This document shows, in pieces, positions 47,925 through 56,633 of a stretch of 64,000 nucleotides of DNA. Position 1 is the stretch's first letter; each line of letters starts with the position of its first letter. This DNA is from Saccharibacillus sacchari DSM 19268. Lineage in GTDB: Bacteria; Bacillota; Bacilli; Paenibacillales; Paenibacillaceae. The notes under the pieces were generated by a model. That model ran no database searches. It saw nothing but the letters and a program-made list of their open reading frames with translations, and was not told the DNA's origin. Where the stretch lies: contig NZ_KK073875.1 in assembly GCF_000585395.1 (NCBI RefSeq), positions 4,846,274 to 4,910,273 of the forward strand. Reading direction: 5' to 3'. Position numbers and translations under genes: made by a program.

Positions 47925-48476
47925 ATGACACTAATAACTGAACAATTATCTGATGAAAACTTTCCACAAGTCGCTACGTTTATATGTGATGAAGAAGTAG
48001 TAACGGAATATTTAACAGATCCGGAAGCTGCACTTAATCATCAAAAACATAATTCAGTGATAACCCAACTGTATTGCGACGAACGTGGCGCACTAGTTGG
48101 GTTTTCTAGCTTGCAAGTTAGTTCTATGAATGTTGATAAATCTATGATTAATCAACTTCATTGGGATGAAAGTTTACCTAAATTAAAAACGCATTTTCCT
48201 GTTGTTCATTTGTTGTTCTTAGGAGTCGATAAAAATCACGTTGACCAAGGACATGGCACGACTATAATGCTAGAAATTATAGCCCTTGCTTATAGATTAG
48301 TAGAGGAAATTGGTTGCAATTTCATTTTTGTTGAGGCAATAAAATCAGCAAAAACTTTAGCTTTCTATAAAAAGTTTGGATTCTTTGCAATTGATGACGA
48401 TGACGATGATTTGACTACACTTAGAATGGCTTTTAAAATAGAACGTCTTCCCTTCAAAGAATCGTCTTCACTTTAA
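47925..48476 (+). CDS. GNAT-family acetyltransferase, toxin-like form
   Basis: A 183-residue GNAT protein. The acetyl-CoA region is LGVDKNHVDQGHGTTIMLEI, with the Q-x2-G-x-G/A loop present in the form QGHGTT, followed by FVEAIKSAKTLAFYKKFGF, the common end-of-fold motif. This pattern resembles TacT/AtaT-type enzymes, some of which acetylate aminoacyl-tRNA, but also ordinary GNATs. An Asp run (IDDDDDD) follows. AT-rich codon use is shared with the sirtuin and the 50-residue gene. Confidence 0.75.
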   Translation: MTLITEQLSDENFPQVATFICDEEVVTEYLTDPEAALNHQKHNSVITQLYCDERGALVGFSSLQVSSMNVDKSMINQLHWDESLPKLKTHFPVVHLLFLGVDKNHVDQGHGTTIMLEIIALAYRLVEEIGCNFIFVEAIKSAKTLAFYKKFGFFAIDDDDDDLTTLRMAFKIERLPFKESSSL

Positions 48477-48556
48477 TCGCTTAAAGATGAGTAAGTTTTA
48501 TATTTTTCTGATCTAAAGAAAAATTTCAGAATGACAGATTATTAATGAAAACAATC

Positions 48557-48592
48557 AATAAGCCGCCCCCTACAAAGGAGCGGCTTATTTTG
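48557..48592 (+). terminator. Terminator of the GNAT gene
   Basis: AATAAGCCGC pairs perfectly with GCGGCTTATT, followed by TTG. It ends the AT-rich island. Confidence 0.8.
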
Positions 48593-48738
48593 TCAGGAAA
48601 TTTTCGATCGAAAAAGGGGCAGGCAGAGGGGTAGTACTGCGATGGCAACACGCGGCCGCAGCAGTACTCCACCGAAGCCGACCTAAACTTTTACGGCTCT
48701 AAAAGGAGGTTTCCCGGCAACCTCAAGCCGCCCTATCC

Positions 48739-49593
48739 CTACAACAACTTCGCGATTCCCTTAATCTCGCCGGCCGATTCCGCCAACTGTTCCATCGAAG
48801 CCGCGATCTCCTGCGTAGCCGCTGCCTGATGTTCGCTCTGGGTCGTGCAGCGATCCAGCGTCTCGTCGAGATTTCCGATCCGGGTCCGAATAAAGCTCAA
48901 GATCTTCTCGATCTCGCGCGCGGACGAAGCACTCGATTCTGCCATCTTGCGGATTTCCGCCGCCACGACGCCGAATCCCCGACCATGCTCGCCCGCATGG
49001 GCCGCTTCGATCGCCGCGTTGATCCCGAGCAGCGTCGAATTCTCGGACACTTCCCGAATGAACGACAGAATCTCATCCGTCTTTTTCAACTCGGTGACGA
49101 CGCTTCGCCCAATCTCCTGCAATACCGCAAGATCCGCAGCCAGATCGGTAGCCGTCTTGGCGATCTCATCGGCAGCCGTTCGGACTTCGTCCGAACTTAC
49201 AGCCAGATGCTCTGCCGCTCCGTCCAATACCTGCTGATTGCGCAAGCTGATGCCAAGTGTCAGTACGCCGGCCGGGCGACCGCTTCCGTCTAAATCCCCG
49301 ATCGGCTTCGCTACCGACTTGAACGCAGCACCGTAGACTTCCGCACCCAGATTCGCGCTAACGGTTCGTGCTTCATCAAGCGCTCGCCGAATCCCGCTTT
49401 GCGGAGGAATCGGCGCTCCCGGTTCTACCGGAATCCCAACCTCTTTCCCCGGCAGATAGGCTTGAAACTTCTCCGTGTCCGTCAAGGCAAACATCACATC
49501 AATCGGGAACAACTCTTGGACAACAGGCAAAATGGTTTCAAAAGCTTCCTTCAACTGCTCCATATTTTCTTTTTTCAATGACGCGGCTTCCAT
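48739..49593 (-). CDS. Soluble methyl-accepting chemotaxis protein
   Basis: A 284-residue cytoplasmic chemoreceptor with no transmembrane segment. Residues about 10-125 form a sensor-like domain ([21 protein letters not shown]). Residues about 130-284 are the signalling hairpin with the conserved tip [18 protein letters not shown] and [18 protein letters not shown]. The size and plan resemble B. subtilis YfmS. The ATG has GGAAGGGG upstream; the longer frame lacks this. The ligand is unknown. Confidence 0.88.
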   Translation of the reverse strand: MEAASLKKENMEQLKEAFETILPVVQELFPIDVMFALTDTEKFQAYLPGKEVGIPVEPGAPIPPQSGIRRALDEARTVSANLGAEVYGAAFKSVAKPIGDLDGSGRPAGVLTLGISLRNQQVLDGAAEHLAVSSDEVRTAADEIAKTATDLAADLAVLQEIGRSVVTELKKTDEILSFIREVSENSTLLGINAAIEAAHAGEHGRGFGVVAAEIRKMAESSASSAREIEKILSFIRTRIGNLDETLDRCTTQSEHQAAATQEIAASMEQLAESAGEIKGIAKLL

Positions 49594-49681
49594 GACAATC
49601 GCCCCTTCCTTTTGCAGCGAAGTATACCACTTACCAAGGCGATTCGAATGCGCTTTTTGTCGCAAAAAATCAGGTAATTTT

Positions 49682-50401
49682 TTACTCCCCGGGATAATCG
49701 AGTCTTCGTCTGCGTAACGTCCACAAAAGCAACGTTGCAGATACAGCCGCATAAACGACTGTCGCCCCCACAGGCAACCACTTGGCTCCCGTCCCCAGCT
49801 CATCGTAGAACGTCAACGCATGCAGAGTCAGTTGGAGCGGAGGCAAAAGATAGGTCATCCATGACCAACCCTCCGGCAGCGCGTTCCCGATTCCGCCTGC
49901 TCCGAAAGCAAGCGCCAACCAGGTGCACAGAATTAATACGGCGTAAAAGCGTGACTCGAATAATTTGACGGTAAACCACCCCGCCAGCGATACGCCTAAC
50001 CCGGCCAACGAAATATGATACAACGATGCCATCCCCAACTCTTCCCATGATGGAAACCGTTCGAGTCTGCCCAGCACCGCCGGATAGATGACAGCAAAGA
50101 GTCCCAGTGACGAAGCAAAAATCCAGGCATATAACAGCTTTGCTCCGCTTAGACGCACCAAACTGCGAGCATGCAGCATCGTTGCCATCTCCTGATTGGC
50201 CGCTTCGACGTCCATCACCAGACAACCGATCGCCGCTGCCGCAACAAATAATATCGATGATGAGAACGCGTAACTCCCCATCACCGGATTAGGCCCGGAG
50301 CTGTAGATCAGCATCAAAATCGCGATATAAATAAACGACGGCGCACCGTAACGATAAGAACGCATAAAGCATCGATGGATATACTGCAACAGTGCAATCA
50401 T
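49682..50401 (-). CDS. ABC transporter permease, ABC-2-like
   Basis: A 239-residue integral membrane protein with about six hydrophobic helices and no catalytic motif. It is not assignable beyond an ABC-2-like permease. The ATG overlaps the stop of the ATPase gene (ATGA) and the ribosome site GGAGGG lies in the ATPase end, so the two form one transporter. The substrate is unknown; such small pairs often export peptides, antibiotics or lipids. Confidence 0.78.
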   Translation of the reverse strand: MIALLQYIHRCFMRSYRYGAPSFIYIAILMLIYSSGPNPVMGSYAFSSSILFVAAAAIGCLVMDVEAANQEMATMLHARSLVRLSGAKLLYAWIFASSLGLFAVIYPAVLGRLERFPSWEELGMASLYHISLAGLGVSLAGWFTVKLFESRFYAVLILCTWLALAFGAGGIGNALPEGWSWMTYLLPPLQLTLHALTFYDELGTGAKWLPVGATVVYAAVSATLLLWTLRRRRLDYPGE

Positions 50402-51297
50402 ATCGCGCCCTCCTTCCTTTTCAGCGACAATACGATTCCGTCGGCCTGCCAAAAGTCGTGCATGAATGCGTGACAATCTTCGCTCGGGATCTCGCAACGC
50501 ACCGCATTCCCGGCAGCCGTCCAGTCTACATGCGGAAACGCGGCAGCTAATCCCGCCCTTGCCTCTTCCGTCAACAATCCATCCAATTCATATCGGATTG
50601 ACCCGGCATTCAAAGCTTCGTTCGTATCCGTTTCCTCCAAAATCAACTGCCCTTCGCGAATCCGATACGTGGTACTCACCGACTCCCAAGAAGGAAGCGG
50701 ATCATGCAGCGCGGTAACAACGGCCGTGCCTTTCGCTCGAAGACCGTGCAGCAGCGTCAACAGCTTCTCCGACGAATCGGTATCCAGTCCGGAAAAAGGT
50801 TCGTCCAACAGCAGCAGAGCCGGACGAAGCAAACAGGCTTGCATAAGATTCACCTTTTGCAGCATGCCTTTGGAATAATGGATAAGCAACGACGGACTAT
50901 GGGCAGGCAGCTCCAATAGCTCGTGCAACTCTTCGATACGCGTAGTTAACGTTGCCATCGGCATGCCTCCAATCTGCCCCATATGAATCAAATATTCCTC
51001 GGAAGTCATGCGCAATTTGGGCAGTCGATCCGGCGCGTATCCCATCTGCAACTGCATTGAACTTCTATGTATGTGACCCGAACTTGCCGGAATGATGCCT
51101 GCAACCAGCTTAAGCAAGGTACTTTTGCCCGAACCGTTGCCGCCGCGTAAAATCAAACTTTCGCCTCGGTCCAGACTCAGCGAGATTTCTGATAATACTT
51201 TGCGCGAGCCGTAACTCTTGCCCACCTGCTCAAGACGAATTAGCGAAGCGGCAGTGCCTGGATCGACTGCATGCTTCTTCTTGATTCGCTCATTCAA
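50398..51297 (-). CDS. ABC transporter ATP-binding protein
   Basis: A 299-residue ATPase. Walker A is GGNGSGKST, the signature region is the variant YSKGMLQK, and Walker B is LLLLDEPFSGLD; an ABC2-type C-terminal part of about 80 residues follows. I start at TTG with AAGGAG nine bases upstream. A longer frame would read back through a terminator hairpin (51363-51395). It energises the adjacent permease. The regulator and substrate are not visible. Confidence 0.85.
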   Translation of the reverse strand: MNERIKKKHAVDPGTAASLIRLEQVGKSYGSRKVLSEISLSLDRGESLILRGGNGSGKSTLLKLVAGIIPASSGHIHRSSMQLQMGYAPDRLPKLRMTSEEYLIHMGQIGGMPMATLTTRIEELHELLELPAHSPSLLIHYSKGMLQKVNLMQACLLRPALLLLDEPFSGLDTDSSEKLLTLLHGLRAKGTAVVTALHDPLPSWESVSTTYRIREGQLILEETDTNEALNAGSIRYELDGLLTEEARAGLAAAFPHVDWTAAGNAVRCEIPSEDCHAFMHDFWQADGIVLSLKRKEGAI

Positions 51298-51362
51298 TAC
51301 GATCATCTCCTTCATTACCATCTTAATACAATTTTTGTTCATATTCAAAATTTGCATGCAAA

Positions 51363-51395
51363 AAGCTTCGATTCCCATTATGGGGATCGAAGCTT
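51363..51395 (-). terminator. Terminator of the MFS gene
   Basis: AAGCTTCGATTCCC pairs with GGGGATCGAAGCTT (one G-T pair), then T-run on the minus strand, 17 bases after the MFS stop. Confidence 0.85.
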
Positions 51396-51411
51396 CTTCT
51401 GACATTTAACG

Positions 51412-52557
51412 TTAGCGCACCAACACCGATGAGACAAACATCAGCACGAACAACGCAAGGAGCACAACCGGAATCGCCGTCAACCCCAGCATCCCTGCCG
51501 AGAGTCCGACCAACATCGGTATCACCGTCGATCCTGTATACGCACTTGCCATTTCGAGTCCGATGACGCTTTGCGAAGCTTGTTTCCCGAAACGCTCCGG
51601 CGTCATATGCACGATGCTCGGATAAATCGGCGCGCCGCCGAAGCCCAAAACAAACAGTCCGACTCCGGCTAGAATGACGCTTGAGGAACCGATCAGCACA
51701 ATCAAACCCAAAGCCCCGATCAGAATTCCGTAACGAATAAGCGGTTTGGCCGAGACTTTTTCAGATAAAAATCCGGACAGAATGCGACCTGCGATAATCC
51801 CGATAAAATAAAGAGACGAGAATGCTGCCGCCTGGTTAACCTCCAGCCCTTTGCTCGCGATCAAATACGAAGCGGCCCATAACCCTACCGCCGTCTCCGA
51901 ACCGTTGTAGCACAGCATGACCAGCATCGCAGGCTTGACGCCTTTGATTCGCACCGCCTCGCGGCTGCTCATGAACTTGGGTTCTTCATCCTGCTGCTCG
52001 ATCCGGCTTTCGAACAGCTTCCATAAAGGCAGTGCCAGCAGCAAGACAACCGTTAAGCCCAGCAATATAAAGGCCACGGTAGAGAATCCGCCCCGCCAAT
52101 CGTTCCCGTGACGAAGATTCAGCGCCATAAGCAGCGGTCCCGCCGTAGCTCCGATTCCCCAGAAACAGTGCAACCAGCTCATATGCTTGGCTTTGAAATG
52201 TAGAGCCACGTAGTTGCTGAGTGCCGCATCGACTGCCCCGGCACCGAAGCCGAGCAAGATCGCACCGACGATCAATAGCGCAAAGTTCGGCACGATCGAA
52301 TAACAGAACAGCGCCAACGAAGTGGACAAAATGCTGCCGATCACGACTTTTCCCGTTCCGAATTTGTACAGCAGCTTATTGGCTAACAAGCTTGATGCGA
52401 CCGTGCATAGCGATACGACAAAAGGAATGATTCCCGCCATTTCCGTCGTCGCGTTCAGCTCCAGCTTCATCACCGGCCAAGCGCTTCCAAGCAGCGAATC
52501 CGGCAATCCCAATCCGATAAAAGCCAAATAAATAATAATCAGTAATAACGTAACCAT
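51412..52557 (-). CDS. Major facilitator superfamily transporter
   Basis: A 381-residue MFS transporter with about 12 hydrophobic helices, no clear soluble domain and the MFS loop FGTGKVVIGS after helix two. It resembles sugar/fucose-type or YfkF-like carriers in overall form but is not assignable. The ribosome site is weak and is near a hairpin (GAAATTCCG/CGGAATTTC, about 52567-52603). It stands alone, closed by a terminator. Confidence 0.8.
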   Translation of the reverse strand: MVTLLLIIIYLAFIGLGLPDSLLGSAWPVMKLELNATTEMAGIIPFVVSLCTVASSLLANKLLYKFGTGKVVIGSILSTSLALFCYSIVPNFALLIVGAILLGFGAGAVDAALSNYVALHFKAKHMSWLHCFWGIGATAGPLLMALNLRHGNDWRGGFSTVAFILLGLTVVLLLALPLWKLFESRIEQQDEEPKFMSSREAVRIKGVKPAMLVMLCYNGSETAVGLWAASYLIASKGLEVNQAAAFSSLYFIGIIAGRILSGFLSEKVSAKPLIRYGILIGALGLIVLIGSSSVILAGVGLFVLGFGGAPIYPSIVHMTPERFGKQASQSVIGLEMASAYTGSTVIPMLVGLSAGMLGLTAIPVVLLALFVLMFVSSVLVR

Positions 52558-52722
52558 GCTTCACGAAGAAATTCCGAGTCCGGACCGATCTTCTTCGGAA
52601 TTTCTACTCCCTCCGACAATTATGTAATTTTCGAAAAGCCTTTCGGTCCGAAATCTAAATTACCATAATCGATGATCAAATCATAGAGTACGAAAGCAGA
52701 ACTATACGCTTCGAACGCAAAA

Positions 52723-52758
52723 AAAGCCCTCGTACTCCGCTTGGGAATACGAGGGCTT
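52723..52758 (-). terminator. Terminator of the sugar-binding lipoprotein gene
   Basis: AAGCCCTCGTAcTCC pairs with GGAaTACGAGGGCTT, followed on the minus strand by TTTTTT, about 50 bases after the stop. Confidence 0.85.
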
Positions 52759-52806
52759 CTTTTAAATCAGAACAGATGCTTGGATGTTCATTGAAGCCTT
52801 TGCGAT

Positions 52807-54375
52807 TTACTGCTGGGCTTCCATTTTCGTTTTGTACGCGTCCAACTGCTTTTGCAATTCGGCTTTGACTTTGTCGTAGCCTGCTGTTTTCAATTTGGCA
52901 CGGAATTCTTCGACCGCTTGTACCGGATCGCTGACTTTACCGAAGTTGATTGCCGGACCCAGTTCGCCTGCTACCTGCGAAATCGCGGTCAACTCACTTT
53001 CAACCGGTGTTTTGTCGAATACGAATTGGCCGTAAGGGTAAGGAATTTTGATCTTGTCGTATTCGGCATACACGTCACCGATCTTATCCCAAGTCGTGTC
53101 GCTCGGAATTTCGAATTTGTCCACGCGTCCGCCCCAGAAGTCGGAGTAGAATTGGTCGCGCGTTTGGTCATAACCTTCAGGCAGTGTACGTTTTCCGTCT
53201 TTCAGTTCATACTGTACGCCTTCCATGCCGTAGTTGATCAGGTGATAAATTTCTTCGTTATTGCGAATCAGGTCGTACGCCATCAGCGCGCGCTCCGGAT
53301 TTTTACTGTGCGCGCCCAGCGATGTGCCGCCGTGCGTAATCGACAGTTCTGTCAGGTTTTTGCCGCCTGTCGTGTTGAAGGCAAACATTTGCAGTTCGGA
53401 TCCCGGTTGGTCTCTGTCCATTTCCACGCGCAGTCCCGAGAAGGTTTGCGTATGGTGTTGATCCATACCGGACAGGCCGGCTTTCAAGGCGACGCGGTTG
53501 TCGTTCTTGTTGTTCAAGGCATCTTCGCGCCAGAAGCCTTTGTCTGCCCAGCTCTTCATCAATGTTGCATAATCAACCAGCGTATCGCTGAACACAGGCT
53601 CGGCTACCGTATATTTCTCGTCATTCGATACAGCCGTGAAGACCGGCATATAGCCTGTCGAGATCGGCAGTTCCAGGTTATCCGTATACGATTGAACGTA
53701 TCCGCCCCAAGTCTGCGCGCCGGAAGCCATATCCCACGGAATCACGTCAGGCTTGTTGTCTTTGATATATTGCAGGTAATCGCCGATTTGTTCCCAGTTG
53801 GTGATCGGATCGGTAATGCCCGCTTCTTTGGCCCAATCGCCGCGGTAGAAGAAACCGTGGTTAACCCATTGCGTGTAATCGTTTTCAGGAATCAGAACGA
53901 TCTTATCGTTGTATTTGCTCTCGTTCCAATCCTCTTCCGGAATCGACTTCCATGTTTCCGGTGCATACTTCGGCAGCAGCTCGTCCAGGTTCATGAAGGC
54001 TCCGCGCTGCGCGTTAGCCCATGTATCCAGCCAGTCGGTACCGATGGTGATCAGGTCAACGGGTTCGCCGGAAGCGAGCAGCAGATTGTATTTCGTTTGC
54101 CAATCCGCCCATTCGACCCATTTCCATTCCAGCTCGGCATTGATTTTTTCCTTCATGATCACGTTGACTTTGTCCATGACGGCTTCGAACTGTCCGTTCT
54201 GAGGCTTATCCCCGAGTACGACATAACTGATTTTGACGAATTTGGACGTATCCGCTCCGCCTTCGGACGTTGTTCCGCCGGTCGAAGCCGTAGAACCTCC
54301 GCCTCCGCAAGCCGACAATACAACCAGCATTGTGGCCATCAGCAAAGCCATGCTTTTTTTCTTCCATCTGAACAT
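52807..54375 (-). CDS. Extracellular solute-binding lipoprotein, LplA-like
   Basis: A 522-residue binding protein of a sugar ABC system. The signal peptide with lipobox LSAC places the lipid-bearing cysteine at 23, followed by a Gly/Ser-rich linker. The mature protein is of the LplA/DUF3502 type, common for oligosaccharide uptake in Paenibacillus. The start has AGAGGGGG; a longer frame adds 15 residues without need. It follows two permease genes, and no ATPase gene is nearby, so it probably uses a shared MsmX-type ATPase. Confidence 0.92.
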   Translation of the reverse strand: MFRWKKKSMALLMATMLVVLSACGGGGSTASTGGTTSEGGADTSKFVKISYVVLGDKPQNGQFEAVMDKVNVIMKEKINAELEWKWVEWADWQTKYNLLLASGEPVDLITIGTDWLDTWANAQRGAFMNLDELLPKYAPETWKSIPEEDWNESKYNDKIVLIPENDYTQWVNHGFFYRGDWAKEAGITDPITNWEQIGDYLQYIKDNKPDVIPWDMASGAQTWGGYVQSYTDNLELPISTGYMPVFTAVSNDEKYTVAEPVFSDTLVDYATLMKSWADKGFWREDALNNKNDNRVALKAGLSGMDQHHTQTFSGLRVEMDRDQPGSELQMFAFNTTGGKNLTELSITHGGTSLGAHSKNPERALMAYDLIRNNEEIYHLINYGMEGVQYELKDGKRTLPEGYDQTRDQFYSDFWGGRVDKFEIPSDTTWDKIGDVYAEYDKIKIPYPYGQFVFDKTPVESELTAISQVAGELGPAINFGKVSDPVQAVEEFRAKLKTAGYDKVKAELQKQLDAYKTKMEAQQ

Positions 54376-54460
54376 CTGTATACCCCCTCTGAACGATTTG
54401 GTGGATGCCAAAATCTTCAAACTGGCTTACGGCGTAGAAACTCTATGGAACGGGGAGCAA

Positions 54461-55381
54461 TCAGCCTTTGACTGCGCCTACCGTAATGCCCTTAATGAAG
54501 TAACGCTGAACGAATGGATAGAACAGGATAACAGGACCGGTCGCGATAACCGCAATCGCCATCTTCATCGTTTCGATCGGCACGTCGCTGAGCGGAACGT
54601 TGGATGCGGCCGCGGAGTTTCGAATGGCGTCCGCTTTGGTGACCACGTTGTACAGATACAGCTGAAGCGGCCTGAACTGCATGTCCGATGACAGGAACAG
54701 CATCGAGTTATACCATTCGTTCCAATAGCCCAGCGCGATGAACAATCCGATCGTTGCCAGCGCCGGCGTGGTCATCGGCAGGATCAGCTTGACGAAGATG
54801 GTGAAGTCTCCGGCTCCGTCGATCTTGGCCGATTCGGTGATCGCGTGCGGGATCGAACGAACGAAGCTTTTCATCATGATGATCAGGAACGGACTCAGCA
54901 GGCCCGGCAGCAGGATCGCAAGATAGTTATCCTTCAGATGCAGGTACTGGGTCATCAGCAGATAGAACGGTACCAATCCCCCGGAGAACAACGTCGTGAA
55001 GTAAATGAAGAACGAAATCTTGTTGCGGAACAGGAAGTCGGGACGCTGTAGCGCGTAACCCGTCATGGCGACGATCAACAGGCCGATCGCCGTGCCCACA
55101 ACCGTGATTCCGATCGTGACCGCGTAAGAACCGAGAATCTGCGTCGGATTTTCAAGAACGATCCGGTACGCGAACGTGCTGAACTCTTTCGGCCAGAAGT
55201 TGAATCCGCTTTGCTTGACGGAGGCTTCCGACGTGAAGGAGGTGCCCAGCACGAGCAGGAACGGCAGCAAACAGCATAGCGAGAACGCTCCGATGAACAC
55301 GTAACTGAATCCTCGAATGAACAAACTGCTTCGATCCGTCGTTCGACGGGTGTTTTGCATTTTTTCGTCCATAACGCCCAT
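54461..55381 (-). CDS. Carbohydrate ABC permease, YtcP-like
   Basis: A 306-residue inner-membrane permease with about six helices and the EAA loop ESAKIDGAGDFTIFVKLILP, which contacts the ATPase. The ribosome site is AAGGAGGG. It is the second permease of the sugar uptake operon, between the LplB-like permease and the binding protein gene. Confidence 0.93.
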   Translation of the reverse strand: MGVMDEKMQNTRRTTDRSSLFIRGFSYVFIGAFSLCCLLPFLLVLGTSFTSEASVKQSGFNFWPKEFSTFAYRIVLENPTQILGSYAVTIGITVVGTAIGLLIVAMTGYALQRPDFLFRNKISFFIYFTTLFSGGLVPFYLLMTQYLHLKDNYLAILLPGLLSPFLIIMMKSFVRSIPHAITESAKIDGAGDFTIFVKLILPMTTPALATIGLFIALGYWNEWYNSMLFLSSDMQFRPLQLYLYNVVTKADAIRNSAAASNVPLSDVPIETMKMAIAVIATGPVILFYPFVQRYFIKGITVGAVKG

Positions 55382-55399
55382 TTGTTAGCCCTCCTTCTT

Positions 55400-56368
55400 T
55401 TAAAAGAGTGAATTTTCCGGCGACAGCTTGCGCACCAACCAGTTGGCGGTCAAGACGATCGCGAAGCCGAACAACGACTGGTACAGGCTGACCGCGCTGC
55501 CCAGAGAGAAGTTGAAGTTGGTCATCAGCGAGCGGAATACGTAAGTCTCGATGATATCGGTCGTGGCGTACAAAGCAGTATTGTTCGCGCCGACCAAGTT
55601 GTAGATCAGACCGAAGTTGCCTTTGAGCACGCCGCCGAGCGAGAACAGCAGCAGGATGATGAATGTCGGTTTCAGCCAAGGAAGCACGATGTAACGGATA
55701 CGCTGGAACGCGTTCGCTCCGTCGATCTCGGAAGCTTCCACCACTTCGTTATCCAAGCCCATGATGGCCGCGAAGTAGATGATCGAACCATAACCCGTCG
55801 CTTGCCACAGATAGGTGAGTACGATGATGAACGGCCAGGCGTTCGGCGTCGAGTAGACTTTGACCGGCTCCATCCCCAGCGATTGCAGAATGCCGTTGAG
55901 CAGACCGTAATCGTAGCTCAGGATGTTGTAGGCGATCAGGCCGATCAGGACGGCGGAGATAAAGTGCGGCAGGAACATCAGCGTCTGGGAGATTTTCTTG
56001 AACCATTTTCCCCTCAGCTCGTTGAGCAGCACCGCGACAAAGATTTGCAATACGTTCCCCAGCAGGATGAATGCCAGGTTATACGCGACGGTATTGAACG
56101 TAAGCTTCCATAAGTCGCCGGTAATGACGAGGAACCGGAAGTTCTCGAACCCGACGAACGGGCTGTTGAAAATGCCGTCGGAGTAGTTGTACTTGATAAA
56201 CGCCAGATACAACCCCGGCATCGGCAAGTACGCGAATATGACGAAAAACACGATTGCAGGTAAGCACATGATCAGCAGCGTACGGTTATTCTTGAACTTT
56301 TTCCACCACGAGCCCGTCCGTTTGTCGGCAAGATCCATGCTCGATTCTTTCTCGGTCAGTACGGACAA
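55400..56368 (-). CDS. Carbohydrate ABC permease, LplB-like
   Basis: A 322-residue permease with about six helices and the EAA loop EASEIDGANAFQRIRYIVLP. It starts at TTG, with AAGGAGGGG upstream. It is the first gene of the sugar uptake operon after its promoter, LacI-type operator and cre site. Confidence 0.92.
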   Translation of the reverse strand: MSVLTEKESSMDLADKRTGSWWKKFKNNRTLLIMCLPAIVFFVIFAYLPMPGLYLAFIKYNYSDGIFNSPFVGFENFRFLVITGDLWKLTFNTVAYNLAFILLGNVLQIFVAVLLNELRGKWFKKISQTLMFLPHFISAVLIGLIAYNILSYDYGLLNGILQSLGMEPVKVYSTPNAWPFIIVLTYLWQATGYGSIIYFAAIMGLDNEVVEASEIDGANAFQRIRYIVLPWLKPTFIILLLFSLGGVLKGNFGLIYNLVGANNTALYATTDIIETYVFRSLMTNFNFSLGSAVSLYQSLFGFAIVLTANWLVRKLSPENSLF

Positions 56369-56409
56369 TACAATCCCCTCCTTCTCTGGTCAACGGAACT
56401 GATGCTCAA

Positions 56410-56423
56410 TGAAACCGATTACA
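56410..56423. promoter_or_regulatory. Catabolite response element (cre)
   Basis: TGAAACCGATTACA matches the CcpA consensus TGWAANCGNTNWCA at every position. It lies between the promoter and the first permease, where CcpA could block elongation. Confidence 0.78.
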
Positions 56424-56440
56424 TTTTTGTAACAGTAAAA

Positions 56441-56516
56441 GGGAGCTATCTGATCAGGTTTATGCGTTATTCTCATACTTAAAATACGAGTTAAGCGATA
56501 TTCCCGGATAGCTCCC
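56441..56516 (-). promoter_or_regulatory. Structured leader of the sugar ABC operon
   Basis: GGGAGCTATC and GATAGCTCCC form a perfect 10-pair stem closing a 56-base interior; on the minus strand the stem is followed by TTTT. An inner hairpin CTCGTATTTTAAGTATGAG is possible. It may be an attenuator or an mRNA-stabilising fold. Confidence 0.55.
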
Positions 56517-56536
56517 TGGCATGTTGCAAATTTTAG

Positions 56537-56550
56537 TGAAACCCGTTTCA
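56537..56550. promoter_or_regulatory. LacI-family operator at the ABC operon
   Basis: TGAAACCCGTTTCA, a palindrome downstream of the promoter. The reverse complement of the same 14 bases is present upstream of the lacI-like gene (57743-57756). It differs from cre at the central CG. Confidence 0.75.
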
Positions 56551-56586
56551 TTCAGGATCAAAATGTAAGGGCTTTCTTTTGACATC

Positions 56587-56615
56587 AGAATAATACCTGT
56601 TTCGACGATTGTCAA
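56587..56615 (-). promoter_or_regulatory. Promoter of the sugar ABC operon
   Basis: On the minus strand TTGACA (56615-56610), a 17-base spacer and TATTCT (56592-56587). Confidence 0.72.
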
Positions 56616-56633
56616 TCTTTTTCGCGAAAAAAT

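Noticed and set aside
56537-56550. A second cre box
   Set aside because: TGAAACCCGTTTCA lacks the central CG of cre, and the same palindrome is at the lacI-like gene, so a LacI-family operator is the better reading.
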